Shown here: positions 32,514 through 42,023 of the stretch, in pieces
Layout: each line of letters opens with the position of its first letter
Numbering within the stretch: the stretch's first letter is position 1
From: Rhizobiales bacterium 62-47
GTDB taxonomy: Bacteria > Pseudomonadota > Alphaproteobacteria > Rhizobiales > Xanthobacteraceae
DNA length: 64,000 nt
Direction: 5' to 3'
Assembly (NCBI GenBank): GCA_001899255.1
Contig: MKVX01000018.1
Location: 1-64,000, forward strand
The notes under the pieces: model-generated
The model's database searches: none
Told to the model about the DNA's origin: nothing
What the model saw: only the letters and a program-made list of their open reading frames with translations
Position numbers and translations under genes: made by a program

Positions 32514-34136
32514 ATGGCAGTGATTGAATCGACGATTGCGCAAGGTAGCGACGCCTACAAGGCCAATCGAGCTGGGATGTTGGCGCTGATCGAGCGGATG
32601 CGCATCCTGGAAGCACGCAGCCGCGCTGCGTCGGCGGCAGCCAAGGAGCGCTTTCACAAGCGCGGCCAGTTGCTGCCACGCGAGCGTGTCGCGCTGGTGC
32701 TGGACCCCGGCACGCCGTTCATCGAACTGTCGACGCTGGCCGGCTACATGTTCGATGTTCCGGATGCGGACAAGAGCGTGCCCGGCGGCGGCGTCGTCGC
32801 CGGCATTGGATTTGTCTCCGGGATTCGCTGCATGGTCAGCGCCAACGACTCGGGCATCGATGCCGGCGCGTTGCAGCCTTACGGTCTCGACAAGACGCTG
32901 CGCGTGCAGGAATTGGCGCTGGAAAACAAGCTGCCTTACGTGCAACTCGTGGAAAGTGCCGGCGCCAATCTGCTGCGCTATCGTGTCGAAGATTTCGTGC
33001 GCGGCGGCAACATCTTCCGCAATCTGGCACGGATGTCGGCGGCCGGATTACCGGTCGTGACGGTGACGCACGGCTCGTCCACTGCCGGCGGCGCGTATCA
33101 GACCGGACTGTCGGATTACATCGTCATGGTCCGCGGCCGCACCCGTGCCTTTCTTGCTGGGCCGCCGCTGCTCAAGGCTGCGACCGGTGAGATCGCGACC
33201 GAGGAGGAGCTTGGCGGCGCCGAGATGCACACCAGTATTTCCGGGCTCGGCGATTACCTCGCCGAGGACGATCGCGATGCATTGCGCATTGCCCGCGACA
33301 TCATGGCGGGTCTCGACTGGGACCGACCATCGCAGCTCGCGGATCGACTCGGCGTTCGGCCGCCGCGTTACGACGCCGAAGAACTGCTTGGCATCATGCC
33401 GATGGATCACAAGCGGCCGGTGGATATGCGGCAGGCTATCGCGAGGTTTGTCGATGACTCGGACTTCACCGAGTTCGGCGCAAACTATGGCCCGGCGACG
33501 GTCTGCGGGCAGGCGCGCATCGAAGGCTTTGCCATTGGCATCATCACTAACAATGGCCCGCTCGATCCGGCGGGCGCCAACAAGGCAACGCACTTCATTC
33601 AGGCCTGCTGCCAGTCGCGCACGCCGCTGCTCTATCTCAACAATACCACGGGTTACATGGTCGGCAAGGCCTATGAGGAGGCCGGCATGATCAAGCACGG
33701 CTCCAAGATGATTCAGGCGGTGACCAGCGCGACAGTGCCGCAGATCACCATCTATTGCGGCGCCTCGTTCGGCGCGGGCAATTACGGCATGTGCGGTCGT
33801 GGTTTCCACCCGCGCTTCTGCTTTTCGTGGCCGAATGCCAAGACCGCGGTGATGGGCGGTGAGCAGGCGGCCGAGACCATGGCGATCGTTACCGAGGCCG
33901 CCGCCGCCCGCAAGGGCAAACCGATCGAGCGCGACAAGCTCGACGCGATGAAGGCCAAGATTACCTCGGTGTTTGATGGCCAGATGGATGTGTTCTCGAC
34001 TAGTGCCCGCGTGCTCGACGACGGTGTGATCGATCCGCGCGACACGCGGGACGTACTGGCAGAAGTGCTGGCGATCTGCCGCGAAGCCGATGCACGCACC
34101 CCGCAGCGGATGCAGTTCTCGGTGGCGCGGCCATGA
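32514..34136 (+). CDS. Acyl-CoA carboxylase carboxyltransferase (beta) subunit
   Basis: 540 aa with two crotonase-fold halves: N-half GGGVVAGIGFVSGIRCMVSA and THGSSTAGGAYQTGL; C-half NNGPLDPAGANKATHFIQ, LYLNNTTGYMVGKAYEEAG and the glycine-rich YCGASFGAGNYGMCGRG. These are the CoA- and biotin-site loops of the propionyl-/methylcrotonyl-CoA carboxylase family; GNYGMCGR and FFSWPNAK-like residues (CFSWPNAKTAVMGGEQAAE) favour the methylcrotonyl/geranyl-CoA side, though this needs a tree. It partners with the alpha subunit, whose start overlaps its stop by 4 nt. Confidence 0.92.
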   Translation: MAVIESTIAQGSDAYKANRAGMLALIERMRILEARSRAASAAAKERFHKRGQLLPRERVALVLDPGTPFIELSTLAGYMFDVPDADKSVPGGGVVAGIGFVSGIRCMVSANDSGIDAGALQPYGLDKTLRVQELALENKLPYVQLVESAGANLLRYRVEDFVRGGNIFRNLARMSAAGLPVVTVTHGSSTAGGAYQTGLSDYIVMVRGRTRAFLAGPPLLKAATGEIATEEELGGAEMHTSISGLGDYLAEDDRDALRIARDIMAGLDWDRPSQLADRLGVRPPRYDAEELLGIMPMDHKRPVDMRQAIARFVDDSDFTEFGANYGPATVCGQARIEGFAIGIITNNGPLDPAGANKATHFIQACCQSRTPLLYLNNTTGYMVGKAYEEAGMIKHGSKMIQAVTSATVPQITIYCGASFGAGNYGMCGRGFHPRFCFSWPNAKTAVMGGEQAAETMAIVTEAAAARKGKPIERDKLDAMKAKITSVFDGQMDVFSTSARVLDDGVIDPRDTRDVLAEVLAICREADARTPQRMQFSVARP

Positions 34137-36130
34137 GTTCTGCCCAGACTTTGAAGCGAACGCCATTCCGCAAGATTCTCATTGCCAATCGCGGCGAGAT
34201 CGCGCTGCGAGTGATGCGCACGGCACGTCGCCTCGGCTTCGCGACGGTCGCGGTTTATTCCGATGCCGATGCCAATGCGCTGCACGTGCTTGCCGCGGAT
34301 CAGGCGGTGCGCATAGGCGAGCCGCTACCGTCGCAATCCTATCTGCACATCGATGCCATCGTTGCCGCGGCGAAAGCGACCGGTGCCGACGCCGTGCATC
34401 CCGGTTATGGCTTCCTCGCCGAGAACGAGGATTTCGCCGCGGCCTGCCGCGATGCCGGACTGGTGTTCATCGGGCCTTCACCGGACGCCATCGCGGCGAT
34501 GGGGAACAAGGCAGGCGCCAAGGCGATCATGCAGAATGCCGGCGTGCCTTGCGTGCCAGGCTATCAGGGCGAGGATCAATCCGACGCCACCATGCTCGCC
34601 GAAGCTGAACGCATCGGCTTTCCGGTGATGATCAAGGCGGTGGCGGGCGGCGGCGGCCGCGGCATGCGGTTGGTGTCGGATGCTGCTGTTTTCGCGTCGA
34701 GCCTGCGCAGCGCGCGTTCCGAAGCGCAAAGCGCCTTCGGCGATCCCACCGTTATCCTCGAACGTGCCATCGTCGACCCGCGCCATATCGAGATACAGGT
34801 GTTCGGCGATCGGTACGGCAACGCCATCCACCTCGGCGAGCGCGATTGCTCGGTGCAGCGGCGGCATCAGAAGCTGATCGAAGAGGCGCCGTCTCCGGCA
34901 GTGTCGCCCGAGTTGCGGGCGCGGATGGGCGAGATTGCCGTCAAGGCGGTCAAGGCCATTGGCTACGAAGGTGCCGGAACGCTGGAGTTCCTGCTCGATC
35001 CCTCCGGCGCGTTCTATTTCATGGAGATGAATACCCGGCTGCAGGTCGAGCATCCGGTTACTGAGGCTATCACCGGTCTCGATCTGGTCGAACTGCAGCT
35101 GCGCATCGCCGGTGGTGAGCCGCTGGGCATCGTGCAGGATGATGTGAAATTTTCCGGTCATGCCATCGAGGTGCGGCTTTGTTCGGAAGACGCGCGGCAT
35201 GATTTCATGCCGCAGTCCGGCCGCATGCTGGATTGGCAACCGGCCGATGATCTTCGTGTCGAGCACGCCTTGCAATCCGGCATCGAGATCCCGCCGTTCT
35301 ACGATTCGATGATCGCCAAGGTGATCGCGCATGGCGCGACGCGTGACGAAGCGCGGCGCAAGCTGATCCACGGCATGGAACAGACGGTCGCGTTTGGTGT
35401 CATCACCAATCAGGCGTTTCTGGCGTCATGCCTGCGTCATGATGTGTTCGCCAAGGGGGGCGCGACGACCGCGTTCATCGGCGAAAACACCGCTGCGCTG
35501 CTTATGCCGCGCGATCATGGTCAGCCGCCGGTTGCGGCGCTCGCGGCGCTGTTATTCTACGTCACCGATCGCCACGCGCCGCCGTGGCGGCCCGGGCGGT
35601 CGCTGGCGGCGACGTTTCCCATTGCGATGCGCTTGCATCTCGACGGCAAGGCGCATGACGTGGAGATCGTGCGCGAACGTGACGGTCACTACGTCGCCAA
35701 TCTGGATGAGCATGCCCATCGTCTGACCGTCGAACAACTGGACGAGCGCAACATCCGCTTCAGCATTGATGGGCTGTCCGAGTCCGTGCGCTTTCGGCGC
35801 GACGGAGAACATCTTTACATGCTGCGGCAAGGTGAAACAATCACGATCCGTGATCTGACGCGCGCGGCGCCGGAGCGAGCCGCCAAGAATGGCGGCGACG
35901 GCAAGGTGCGGGCGGCGATGAATGGCCGTGTCGTCGCCGTGCTGGTGAAGCCGGGCGAGCGGGTCGAAGCCGGGCAGCCCATCGTCACGCTCGAAGCCAT
36001 GAAAATGGAGCACGTGCATGTCGCGTCGGTTTCAGGCATCATCGCCGAGCTCGCCGTCGAAGAGGGCGAGCAGGTGACGACCGGCAGGATTGTCGCCGCA
36101 ATTGAAACGGGTGCTCAAGCGGCATCATAA
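34133..36130 (+). CDS. Acyl-CoA carboxylase biotin carboxylase/BCCP (alpha) subunit
   Basis: 665 aa. Biotin carboxylase domain at about 11-460: FRKILIANRGEIALRVMRTA, the ATP-grasp glycine loop KAVAGGGGRGMRLV, EAPSPAVSPELRARM and the active-site EMNTRLQVEHPVTEAITGLD. A linker/BT region follows and then the C-terminal biotinyl domain, with EAMKMEH carrying the biotinylated Lys624. ATP-dependent carboxylation of biotin, then transfer to acyl-CoA by the beta subunit. The 4-nt overlap (ATGA) with beta implies coupled translation. It is full length and intact. Substrate as for beta. Confidence 0.93.
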   Translation: MSSAQTLKRTPFRKILIANRGEIALRVMRTARRLGFATVAVYSDADANALHVLAADQAVRIGEPLPSQSYLHIDAIVAAAKATGADAVHPGYGFLAENEDFAAACRDAGLVFIGPSPDAIAAMGNKAGAKAIMQNAGVPCVPGYQGEDQSDATMLAEAERIGFPVMIKAVAGGGGRGMRLVSDAAVFASSLRSARSEAQSAFGDPTVILERAIVDPRHIEIQVFGDRYGNAIHLGERDCSVQRRHQKLIEEAPSPAVSPELRARMGEIAVKAVKAIGYEGAGTLEFLLDPSGAFYFMEMNTRLQVEHPVTEAITGLDLVELQLRIAGGEPLGIVQDDVKFSGHAIEVRLCSEDARHDFMPQSGRMLDWQPADDLRVEHALQSGIEIPPFYDSMIAKVIAHGATRDEARRKLIHGMEQTVAFGVITNQAFLASCLRHDVFAKGGATTAFIGENTAALLMPRDHGQPPVAALAALLFYVTDRHAPPWRPGRSLAATFPIAMRLHLDGKAHDVEIVRERDGHYVANLDEHAHRLTVEQLDERNIRFSIDGLSESVRFRRDGEHLYMLRQGETITIRDLTRAAPERAAKNGGDGKVRAAMNGRVVAVLVKPGERVEAGQPIVTLEAMKMEHVHVASVSGIIAELAVEEGEQVTTGRIVAAIETGAQAAS

Positions 36131-36142
36131 GCGGATCGAGTT

Positions 36143-36925
36143 ATGACTGAAAATAAGAGTGTTTTGCTGGAGAAGCGCGGGCAGGCGCTGTGGATCACGA
36201 TCAATCGGCCGGAAAAGCGCAATGCACTGAATGCCGAGGTGATCGCGGGTATCGTTCGAGGCTATCGCGAGGCCCATGACGATCCGAAGGTACGCGTGAT
36301 CGTCCTGACCGGCGCCGGCGACAAGGCCTTCTGTGCCGGCGCGGATCTGCAGAACACCGGCGGCGCCTTCGCGATGGATTTCTCGCGTCCCAATGTCGAT
36401 TATGCCGACCTGCTGAGGTTGTCGCAGAACGCCACCAAGCCGGCGATCGCGCGCGTCAACGGCGTTTGCATGGCCGGCGGCATGGGCCTGCTGTGCATGA
36501 CCGATATGGCGGTGGCGGCGGATCACGTACTGTTCGGTTTGCCGGAGGTCAAGGTCGGCGTGTTCCCGATGCAGGTGATGAGTCTGCTGCAATCGATCGC
36601 GCCGCGCCGCCTGATCAACGAATGGTCGCTGACCGGTGAGCCGTTCGACGCGCGGGCCGCGATGTCCGCAGGCTTGCTCAATCATATCGCGCCTGCCGCC
36701 GAACTCGACGCCAAGCTCGATTGGCTGATCGGTCGTATCACGGACAAGTCGCCGACCGCGATTCGTCGCGGCAAATATGCCATGCGCGCTATCGCGGCGA
36801 TGTCGTTCGATGAGGCGATTGCCTACACCGAAAGCCAGATCGCACTGCTGGCCATGACCGAAGATGCCAAGGAAGGCCTCAAGGCGTTCGGCGAGAAACG
36901 CAAGCCATCCTGGCCGGGGCGCTGA
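36143..36925 (+). CDS. Enoyl-CoA hydratase/isomerase family protein
   Basis: 260 aa crotonase fold: WITINRPEKRNALNAEV, the oxyanion loop segments LTGAGDKAFCAGADLQ and GVCMAGGMGLLCMTDMAVA, then FGLPEVKVGVFPMQ and the C-terminal trimerisation helices. It lies 12 nt after the carboxylase alpha gene. In Liu/Atu-type clusters the same position holds the methylglutaconyl-CoA or isohexenylglutaconyl-CoA hydratase, which would fit here (inference). Residues usual for hydratase catalysis (two Glu) are not both obvious, so isomerase or lyase activity is possible. Confidence 0.88.
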   Translation: MTENKSVLLEKRGQALWITINRPEKRNALNAEVIAGIVRGYREAHDDPKVRVIVLTGAGDKAFCAGADLQNTGGAFAMDFSRPNVDYADLLRLSQNATKPAIARVNGVCMAGGMGLLCMTDMAVAADHVLFGLPEVKVGVFPMQVMSLLQSIAPRRLINEWSLTGEPFDARAAMSAGLLNHIAPAAELDAKLDWLIGRITDKSPTAIRRGKYAMRAIAAMSFDEAIAYTESQIALLAMTEDAKEGLKAFGEKRKPSWPGR

Positions 36926-36963
36926 TCGGCGTCCTGGCGTTCAACACTGCGGGGGAGGTTGCC

Positions 36964-38508
36964 ATGCTGATGACGGAACTGGTTCGGCGGGGCGCGGTCT
37001 TCTACGGGCCGAAAACTGCCATCATGTATGGCAACGACAAGCTCACCTTCACGCAGGTCGATCAACTCTCCAACCAGATCGCTAACGCATTTATCGCGAT
37101 CATGGGACTCGCGGTCGGGCGTCGCGTCGGGCTGTTGCTGAACAATTCGGTCTTCACCATCCCGGTGGATTTCGCTTTTGCCAAGGCGAGGTTGTCGCGG
37201 GTGCCGCTGAACGCGCGGCTGTCGGCGGTTGAGCAGAAGCAGATGCTCGAGGGGGCCGGCGCCGATATCCTGCTCCATGGCATGGATCTCAAGCCCCGCG
37301 CGCAAGAGCTGGCGCAATCGATGCCGGGACTGAAGACGATCTGCATCGGCGATCCAACCGACCCGAACGATCTGCTCTACGTGGCGAAAAGCCAGCCGCA
37401 AACGGCGCCGGAGCGCAGACCGGAGCCGGACGATATCGTCATCACCATCTTCACATCCGGTACCACGGGTCGGCTGAAGGCGGTCGAGCATACGCAGGCC
37501 AGCTGGGCCGCGATGACGATGAACATCTGCGCCAACCTTGAGATCAAGGAAGGCGATATCATGTTGCATGCCGCCTCGATGATCCATGCCAGCGGCTGCT
37601 TTGTCGTGCCGTATTGGATCAATGGCGGCACCGCCGCCGTATTGCCCGGATTCACGCCGGCGTCCTATCTCGATGCCATCGAGCGATGGAAACCGACGGC
37701 GCTCAATCTGGTGCCGACGATGATCGGCATGCTGCTGGACCATCCTGGTATCGAACAGGTTGACATGCGCTCGGTGAGGTCGATCGTCTACGGCGCTTCG
37801 CCGATGCCGCGGCCGACCATCGAACGTGCGTTGAAATTATGGGGGCCGCGGTTCCTGCAATATTACGGGCAATCCGAGGCGCCGGTCTTCATCACGCATT
37901 TGCGGATGGAAGATCATGTGGGCCCGCACGCCGACAAGCGGTTGGCGGCATGCGGTCGCCCCAGCATCGACTGCGAGATTCGGTTGGTCGACGAGGAAGG
38001 CAACGATGTCGCGCCGGGTGAGGCAGGCGAGATCGCGCTGCGCGCGCCGTTCGCCATGCGTGGCTACTACAACGCCGACGATCTCAATGCACAAACGTTT
38101 CTGCCCGGGGGCTGGATCCGCACTCGCGACGTCGGCCGCTTCGATGACGATGGTTATCTCTACCTCGTCGATCGCACATCGGACATGATCGTCACCGGCG
38201 GCTACAATGTGTATCCGCGTGAGGTTGAGGATGTGCTGGCGGCGCATCCGGCGGTACGTGAAGTCGTCGTTGTCGGTATTCCCGATGACAAATGGGGCGA
38301 AGCAGTTGCTGCATTCGTGGCGTTGCGTGCCGGCCAGCGGGCCGACGATGCGGCCCTGATAGGCTTCGCCAAGGATCGTCTCGCCGGGTACAAGGTGCCG
38401 AAGTCGGTGCACTTCATCGACGAGGTGCCAAAGAGTCCGGTCGGCAAGTTATTGCGCCGCGCGGTGCGCGATCCGTTCTGGAAGGGTCGCGAGCGCCGCA
38501 TCGGGTAA
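36964..38508 (+). CDS. AMP-dependent acyl-CoA ligase with an unusual P-loop
   Basis: 514 aa ANL enzyme; GGGGGAGG lies before ATG. The P-loop reads TIFTSGTTGRLKAVEHTQ: the usual Pro-Lys-Gly is Leu-Lys-Ala, with the lysine kept. Other motifs are normal: YYGQSEAPVFITH, RTRDVGRFDDDGYLYLVDR, TSDMIVTGGYNVYPREVED and the closing catalytic Lys in SPVGKLLRRA. The substitution could change adenylate handling, but related fatty-acid ligases also vary here. It is the second ligase of the cluster and probably activates a different acid or re-activates an intermediate. Confidence 0.88.
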   Translation: MLMTELVRRGAVFYGPKTAIMYGNDKLTFTQVDQLSNQIANAFIAIMGLAVGRRVGLLLNNSVFTIPVDFAFAKARLSRVPLNARLSAVEQKQMLEGAGADILLHGMDLKPRAQELAQSMPGLKTICIGDPTDPNDLLYVAKSQPQTAPERRPEPDDIVITIFTSGTTGRLKAVEHTQASWAAMTMNICANLEIKEGDIMLHAASMIHASGCFVVPYWINGGTAAVLPGFTPASYLDAIERWKPTALNLVPTMIGMLLDHPGIEQVDMRSVRSIVYGASPMPRPTIERALKLWGPRFLQYYGQSEAPVFITHLRMEDHVGPHADKRLAACGRPSIDCEIRLVDEEGNDVAPGEAGEIALRAPFAMRGYYNADDLNAQTFLPGGWIRTRDVGRFDDDGYLYLVDRTSDMIVTGGYNVYPREVEDVLAAHPAVREVVVVGIPDDKWGEAVAAFVALRAGQRADDAALIGFAKDRLAGYKVPKSVHFIDEVPKSPVGKLLRRAVRDPFWKGRERRIG

Positions 38509-38538
38509 GATGCGACATGCCGGAGCCGGAAGCTGGCA

Positions 38539-38559
38539 TGGCCGGGACGAGCCCGGCCA
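38539..38559. repeat. Short perfect palindrome between convergent genes
   Basis: TGGCCGGG (38539-38546) and CCCGGCCA (38552-38559) around ACGAG. No T-run. It sits between convergent genes and may act as a weak two-way terminator or be a small copy of a GC-rich REP family. Confidence 0.55.
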
Positions 38560-38591
38560 CGGTGCGGTTGTCGTTGCTGTCTTGCGCGATG

Positions 38592-39023
38592 CTAGCCGGC
38601 GTCGGCCTTGAGTCCCGCGGCGGTGATGCCGGCGACGGCGCAGATTTCGTCGTTGTCAGAGGTGTCGCCGCTGATGCCGACGGCACCGAGCAGCTTGCCG
38701 CTGGCGTCCTTGATGAGAACGCCGCCCGGCACCGGCACCAGTGCGCCTTGCGCGAGTTCGTTCACGGCACTGACGAAATAGGCCTGCTCCTGGGCGCGCT
38801 TGAAGATCGCGCGCGATCCGATCCCCAGCGCCAGCGCACCGTAGGCCTTGCCATGCGCGATTTCGCCGCGCTTCAGGCTGGTGCCATCCTGGTTCACCAG
38901 CACTTTGACGCAGCCTCGCGTGTCGAGCACGGTGATCACCAGCGGCTTCAATTTCATCTCGGCGGCCTTGGCGAGCGCGGCGTCGAGAATTTTCTGGGCT
39001 GTTGCAAGTGTTAGATCGGTCAT
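38592..39023 (-). CDS. GlcG/HbpS family (heme-binding-like) protein
   Basis: 143 aa, cytosolic, no signal peptide. Pattern typical of the family: LTLATAQKILDAALAKAAEM, LVITVLDTRGCVKVLVNQDG, the AHGKAYGALALG helix, and PVPGGVLIKDASGKLLGAVG followed by ISGDTSDNDEICAVAGI. The biochemical role in most bacteria is unresolved; members often sit beside glycolate or 2-hydroxy-acid oxidase genes, as here (28 nt upstream on the minus strand). Confidence 0.85.
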   Translation of the reverse strand: MTDLTLATAQKILDAALAKAAEMKLKPLVITVLDTRGCVKVLVNQDGTSLKRGEIAHGKAYGALALGIGSRAIFKRAQEQAYFVSAVNELAQGALVPVPGGVLIKDASGKLLGAVGISGDTSDNDEICAVAGITAAGLKADAG

Positions 39024-39051
39024 CGAAAGTTCCTTTGGTTGATACCTGTGC

Positions 39052-42021
39052 TTAAGGATTGGCTTGCGTGTTGTCGAGGCTCAGTGCGAGCACGCGCGCG
39101 ACATGCAACGCCGAACGATTGGCGCCATCTTTGATCTGGTGGCGGCACGAAGTGCCGTCGGCGACAATGAGGGTGCCGGCTTCCGCGCCGCGGACGGCCG
39201 GCAGCAGCGAAAGTTCGGCCATCTGCATCGAGGCGTCGTAAGTATCGGCGCCGTAGCCGAACGCACCGGCCATGCCGCAGCAACTGGATTCGATAACGCT
39301 GACGTCCAGATCGGGGATGAGACGCAGCACTTTCATCACCGGCGTGAAGGCGTCGAAAGCCTTTTGGTGGCAATGGCCGTGCACCTTGGCTTTGGCGACA
39401 AGGGGCCGCAGCGGCAGGCGCAGGCGGCCGCTCGCAGCCTCGCGCGCGAGAAACTCCTCAAACAGCAGCGCATGGGCGCTGATGGTTTTGGCGGTGTCGT
39501 CTGAGCGCAGCGACAGCAGTTCATCGCGCAGGGTCAAAAGGCAACTCGGCTCCAGCCCGAGGATCGGCACGCCGCGGGACGCGAACGGTGCATAGGTCGC
39601 CACCAGCCGATCCAGTTCAACGCGTGCTTCGGATACCAGTCCGGCGGAGAGGAAGGTGCGGCCGCAGCACATCGGCTTGCGATCGGCGGCGCGCGGAAGA
39701 TGCACGCGATAGCCGCCGGCGATCAACACCTGCAATGCGGCGTCGAGGTTCTCGCGCTCGAAGTGACAGTTGAACGTGTCGGCGAACAACACCACTTCCG
39801 CGCCATCGGCCGGGCCAAACACCTCGGCGTCCGGCGCAAAGACGTCGCGACGCCATTCCGGCAAATCGCGCCGCGCGCTGATGCCGGCGATCTTTTCCAG
39901 CGCGATGCGCAGCAGGCGGCTTTTGTTCCGGATGTTCGCCAGCGGGGCAAACCGCGAGGCGAGTGCCGCATAGTGTGGCAGGTAGCCGACCATCCGGTCG
40001 CGCAGCGACAGGCCGTGTTTGGCGACGCGCGCCGCTAGCACCTCGATCTTCATCTTGGCCATGTCGACGCCGGTCGGGCATTCGCGGCGGCAGGCTTTGC
40101 AGGAAACGCAAAGCTTCAGCGTTTCTGCCATCTCGTCGGAGGCGAGAGCGTCGGGACCGAGTTGCCCGGAAATCGCCAGCCGCAGGGTATTGGCGCGGCC
40201 GCGCGTGACATCCGTCTCATTGCGGGTCGCGCGATAGGACGGGCACATCACGCCGCCTTCGAGTTTGCGGCAGGCGCCATTGTTGTTACACATCTCGACG
40301 GCGCCCTGGAAACCGCCGCCCGCGCCGGGATAGGCCGACCAGTCGAGCACTGTCTTGAACTCGGTAACCTGATAATCCGGCGGATAGCGAAACAGCGAGC
40401 GATCGTCCATTCGTGGCGGATCGACGATCTTGCCCGGGTTGAGCACGTTATCCGGATCGAAGCGCTGCTTGATCTCCTTGAAGTCCTGCACGATGCGCGC
40501 GCCGAACATCGACTCGTGAAATTCCGAACGAACGAGTCCGTCGCCGTGCTCTCCGGAATGCGAGCCCTTGTACTCGCGCACCATGGCAAAGGTTTCTTCG
40601 GCGATGGCCCGCATCGCCTTGACGTCTTTGTCGAGCTTGAGATTGAGCACCGGCCGGACGTGCAGGCAGCCTTCGGAGGCGTGGGCGTACATGGTGCCGC
40701 GCGTGCCGTGCTTGGCGAAGATGCGATTCAGCCGCTCGGTATAGTCGGCAAGATGCGGCAGCGGCACCGCGCAATCCTCGACGAAGGAGACTGGCTTGCC
40801 GGCTTCCTTCATCGACATCATGACGTTGAGGCCGGCGGCGCGGAATTCGGCAATGCCGGTTTGCAGTGCCGGCTCGGTGACGTCGACGACGCCGCCCCAT
40901 TTGCGCGGCGGGTTGTTCCAGCCGAAGCCGAGATCGGCCATCGTCTCGCCAAGCTGGCGCAGACGGCGCAGGTTCTCGGCCTGATCGTCTTCGGCGAATT
41001 CGACGACGAGGATCGCATCGGGATCGCCGCGCACGGTGGCATCGATGATCGGCTGGAACATCGCGATGTCGCGGCCGAGCGCGATCATGGTGCGATCGAC
41101 CAGTTCGACGGCGATGGGCTTCAGCTTGACCAGATGTTGTGCGGCATCCATCGCCTCATAGAAGCTGCCGAAATGGCAGACGCCGACCGCCTTGGTGCGG
41201 ATCACCGGCCATAACTTCAATTCGACCTGGGTGGTGAAAGCCAGGGTGCCTTCGGAGCCGACCAGCAGGTGCGCCAGATTGTTCGGCAGGTTGCGCGGCG
41301 TCAGCGCATCGAGGTTGTAGCCGCCGACGCGGCGCTGCACCTTGGGAAAGCGTTCGGCGATTTCGGCGGCTTCGCGTTCGCCGAGCGCCAGCATGTCGCG
41401 AAACAGATCGGCTCCGGCATAGCTGGCGTCACGCTGCGCGGTTTCGCGATCGACCGGCCCGAAATGCAATAGCGTGCCATCGGCCAGCGCCGCCTGCATC
41501 GACAGCGTATTGTCACGCATGGTGCCATAGCGCAGCGAGCGGCCGCCGCAGGAATTGTTTCCGGCCATGCCGCCGATGGTGGCGCGCGACGCGGTCGAGA
41601 CATCGACCGGAAACCACAGGCCGTGCTTCTTCAGTTGCCGGTTGAGATCGTCGAGCACGATTCCCGGCTCGACGACGCAGGTGCGGCTCGCGACATCGAG
41701 CGAGATGATCTTGTTCAGATGTTTCGAAACATCGATGACGATGCCTTCATTGATAGTCTGGCCGCATTGTGAGGTGCCGCCGCCGCGGGGCGTCACCATC
41801 CGTCCGGCGTCGCGTGCAATCGCCAGTGCACGCAAGGCATCGTCGACGGTGCGCGGCACCACGACGCCAAACGGCATGATCTGGTAGAACGAGGCATCGG
41901 TAGCGTAACGGCCGCGGCTGAAGCGGTCGAACAGCACATCGCCGCTGATTTCGCGCCTGAGTCGCGCGGCGAGGGCCCCGCCATCGTCGGCCTTGGGCCG
42001 GTTGTCTGCGGTCGATGCCAA
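39052..42021 (-). CDS. FAD-linked oxidase with Fe-S domains (2-hydroxy-acid dehydrogenase, YdiJ/GlcD-GlcF fusion type)
   Basis: About 989 aa if it starts at TTG 42021, 2 nt after the GntR stop; a longer frame runs into the GntR gene and is unlikely. The N-half is a PCMH FAD domain (MVTPRGGGTSQCGQTINEG, GGMAGNNSCGGRSLRYGTM, HLLVGSEGTLAFTTQVEL), with the oxidase C-lobe containing GEHGDGLVRSEF. Next, two Fe-S segments: CNNNGACRKLEGGVMCPS and CVSCKACRRECPTGVDMAKM. Last, CCG-type domains (MCCGRTFLSAG, ESSCCGMAGAFGYG). Known relatives oxidise D-2-hydroxy acids such as D-lactate, glycolate or 2-hydroxyglutarate and feed electrons to the membrane. Substrate here unknown. Confidence 0.88.
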   Translation of the reverse strand: MASTADNRPKADDGGALAARLRREISGDVLFDRFSRGRYATDASFYQIMPFGVVVPRTVDDALRALAIARDAGRMVTPRGGGTSQCGQTINEGIVIDVSKHLNKIISLDVASRTCVVEPGIVLDDLNRQLKKHGLWFPVDVSTASRATIGGMAGNNSCGGRSLRYGTMRDNTLSMQAALADGTLLHFGPVDRETAQRDASYAGADLFRDMLALGEREAAEIAERFPKVQRRVGGYNLDALTPRNLPNNLAHLLVGSEGTLAFTTQVELKLWPVIRTKAVGVCHFGSFYEAMDAAQHLVKLKPIAVELVDRTMIALGRDIAMFQPIIDATVRGDPDAILVVEFAEDDQAENLRRLRQLGETMADLGFGWNNPPRKWGGVVDVTEPALQTGIAEFRAAGLNVMMSMKEAGKPVSFVEDCAVPLPHLADYTERLNRIFAKHGTRGTMYAHASEGCLHVRPVLNLKLDKDVKAMRAIAEETFAMVREYKGSHSGEHGDGLVRSEFHESMFGARIVQDFKEIKQRFDPDNVLNPGKIVDPPRMDDRSLFRYPPDYQVTEFKTVLDWSAYPGAGGGFQGAVEMCNNNGACRKLEGGVMCPSYRATRNETDVTRGRANTLRLAISGQLGPDALASDEMAETLKLCVSCKACRRECPTGVDMAKMKIEVLAARVAKHGLSLRDRMVGYLPHYAALASRFAPLANIRNKSRLLRIALEKIAGISARRDLPEWRRDVFAPDAEVFGPADGAEVVLFADTFNCHFERENLDAALQVLIAGGYRVHLPRAADRKPMCCGRTFLSAGLVSEARVELDRLVATYAPFASRGVPILGLEPSCLLTLRDELLSLRSDDTAKTISAHALLFEEFLAREAASGRLRLPLRPLVAKAKVHGHCHQKAFDAFTPVMKVLRLIPDLDVSVIESSCCGMAGAFGYGADTYDASMQMAELSLLPAVRGAEAGTLIVADGTSCRHQIKDGANRSALHVARVLALSLDNTQANP

Positions 42022-42023
42022 CG

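Noticed and set aside
33048-34166. 372-codon minus-strand frame opposite the carboxyltransferase gene
   Set aside because: Antisense shadow with no recognisable domain.
40162-41214. 350-codon plus-strand frame opposite the FAD/Fe-S oxidase gene
   Set aside because: Antisense shadow; the minus-strand frame carries all oxidase motifs.
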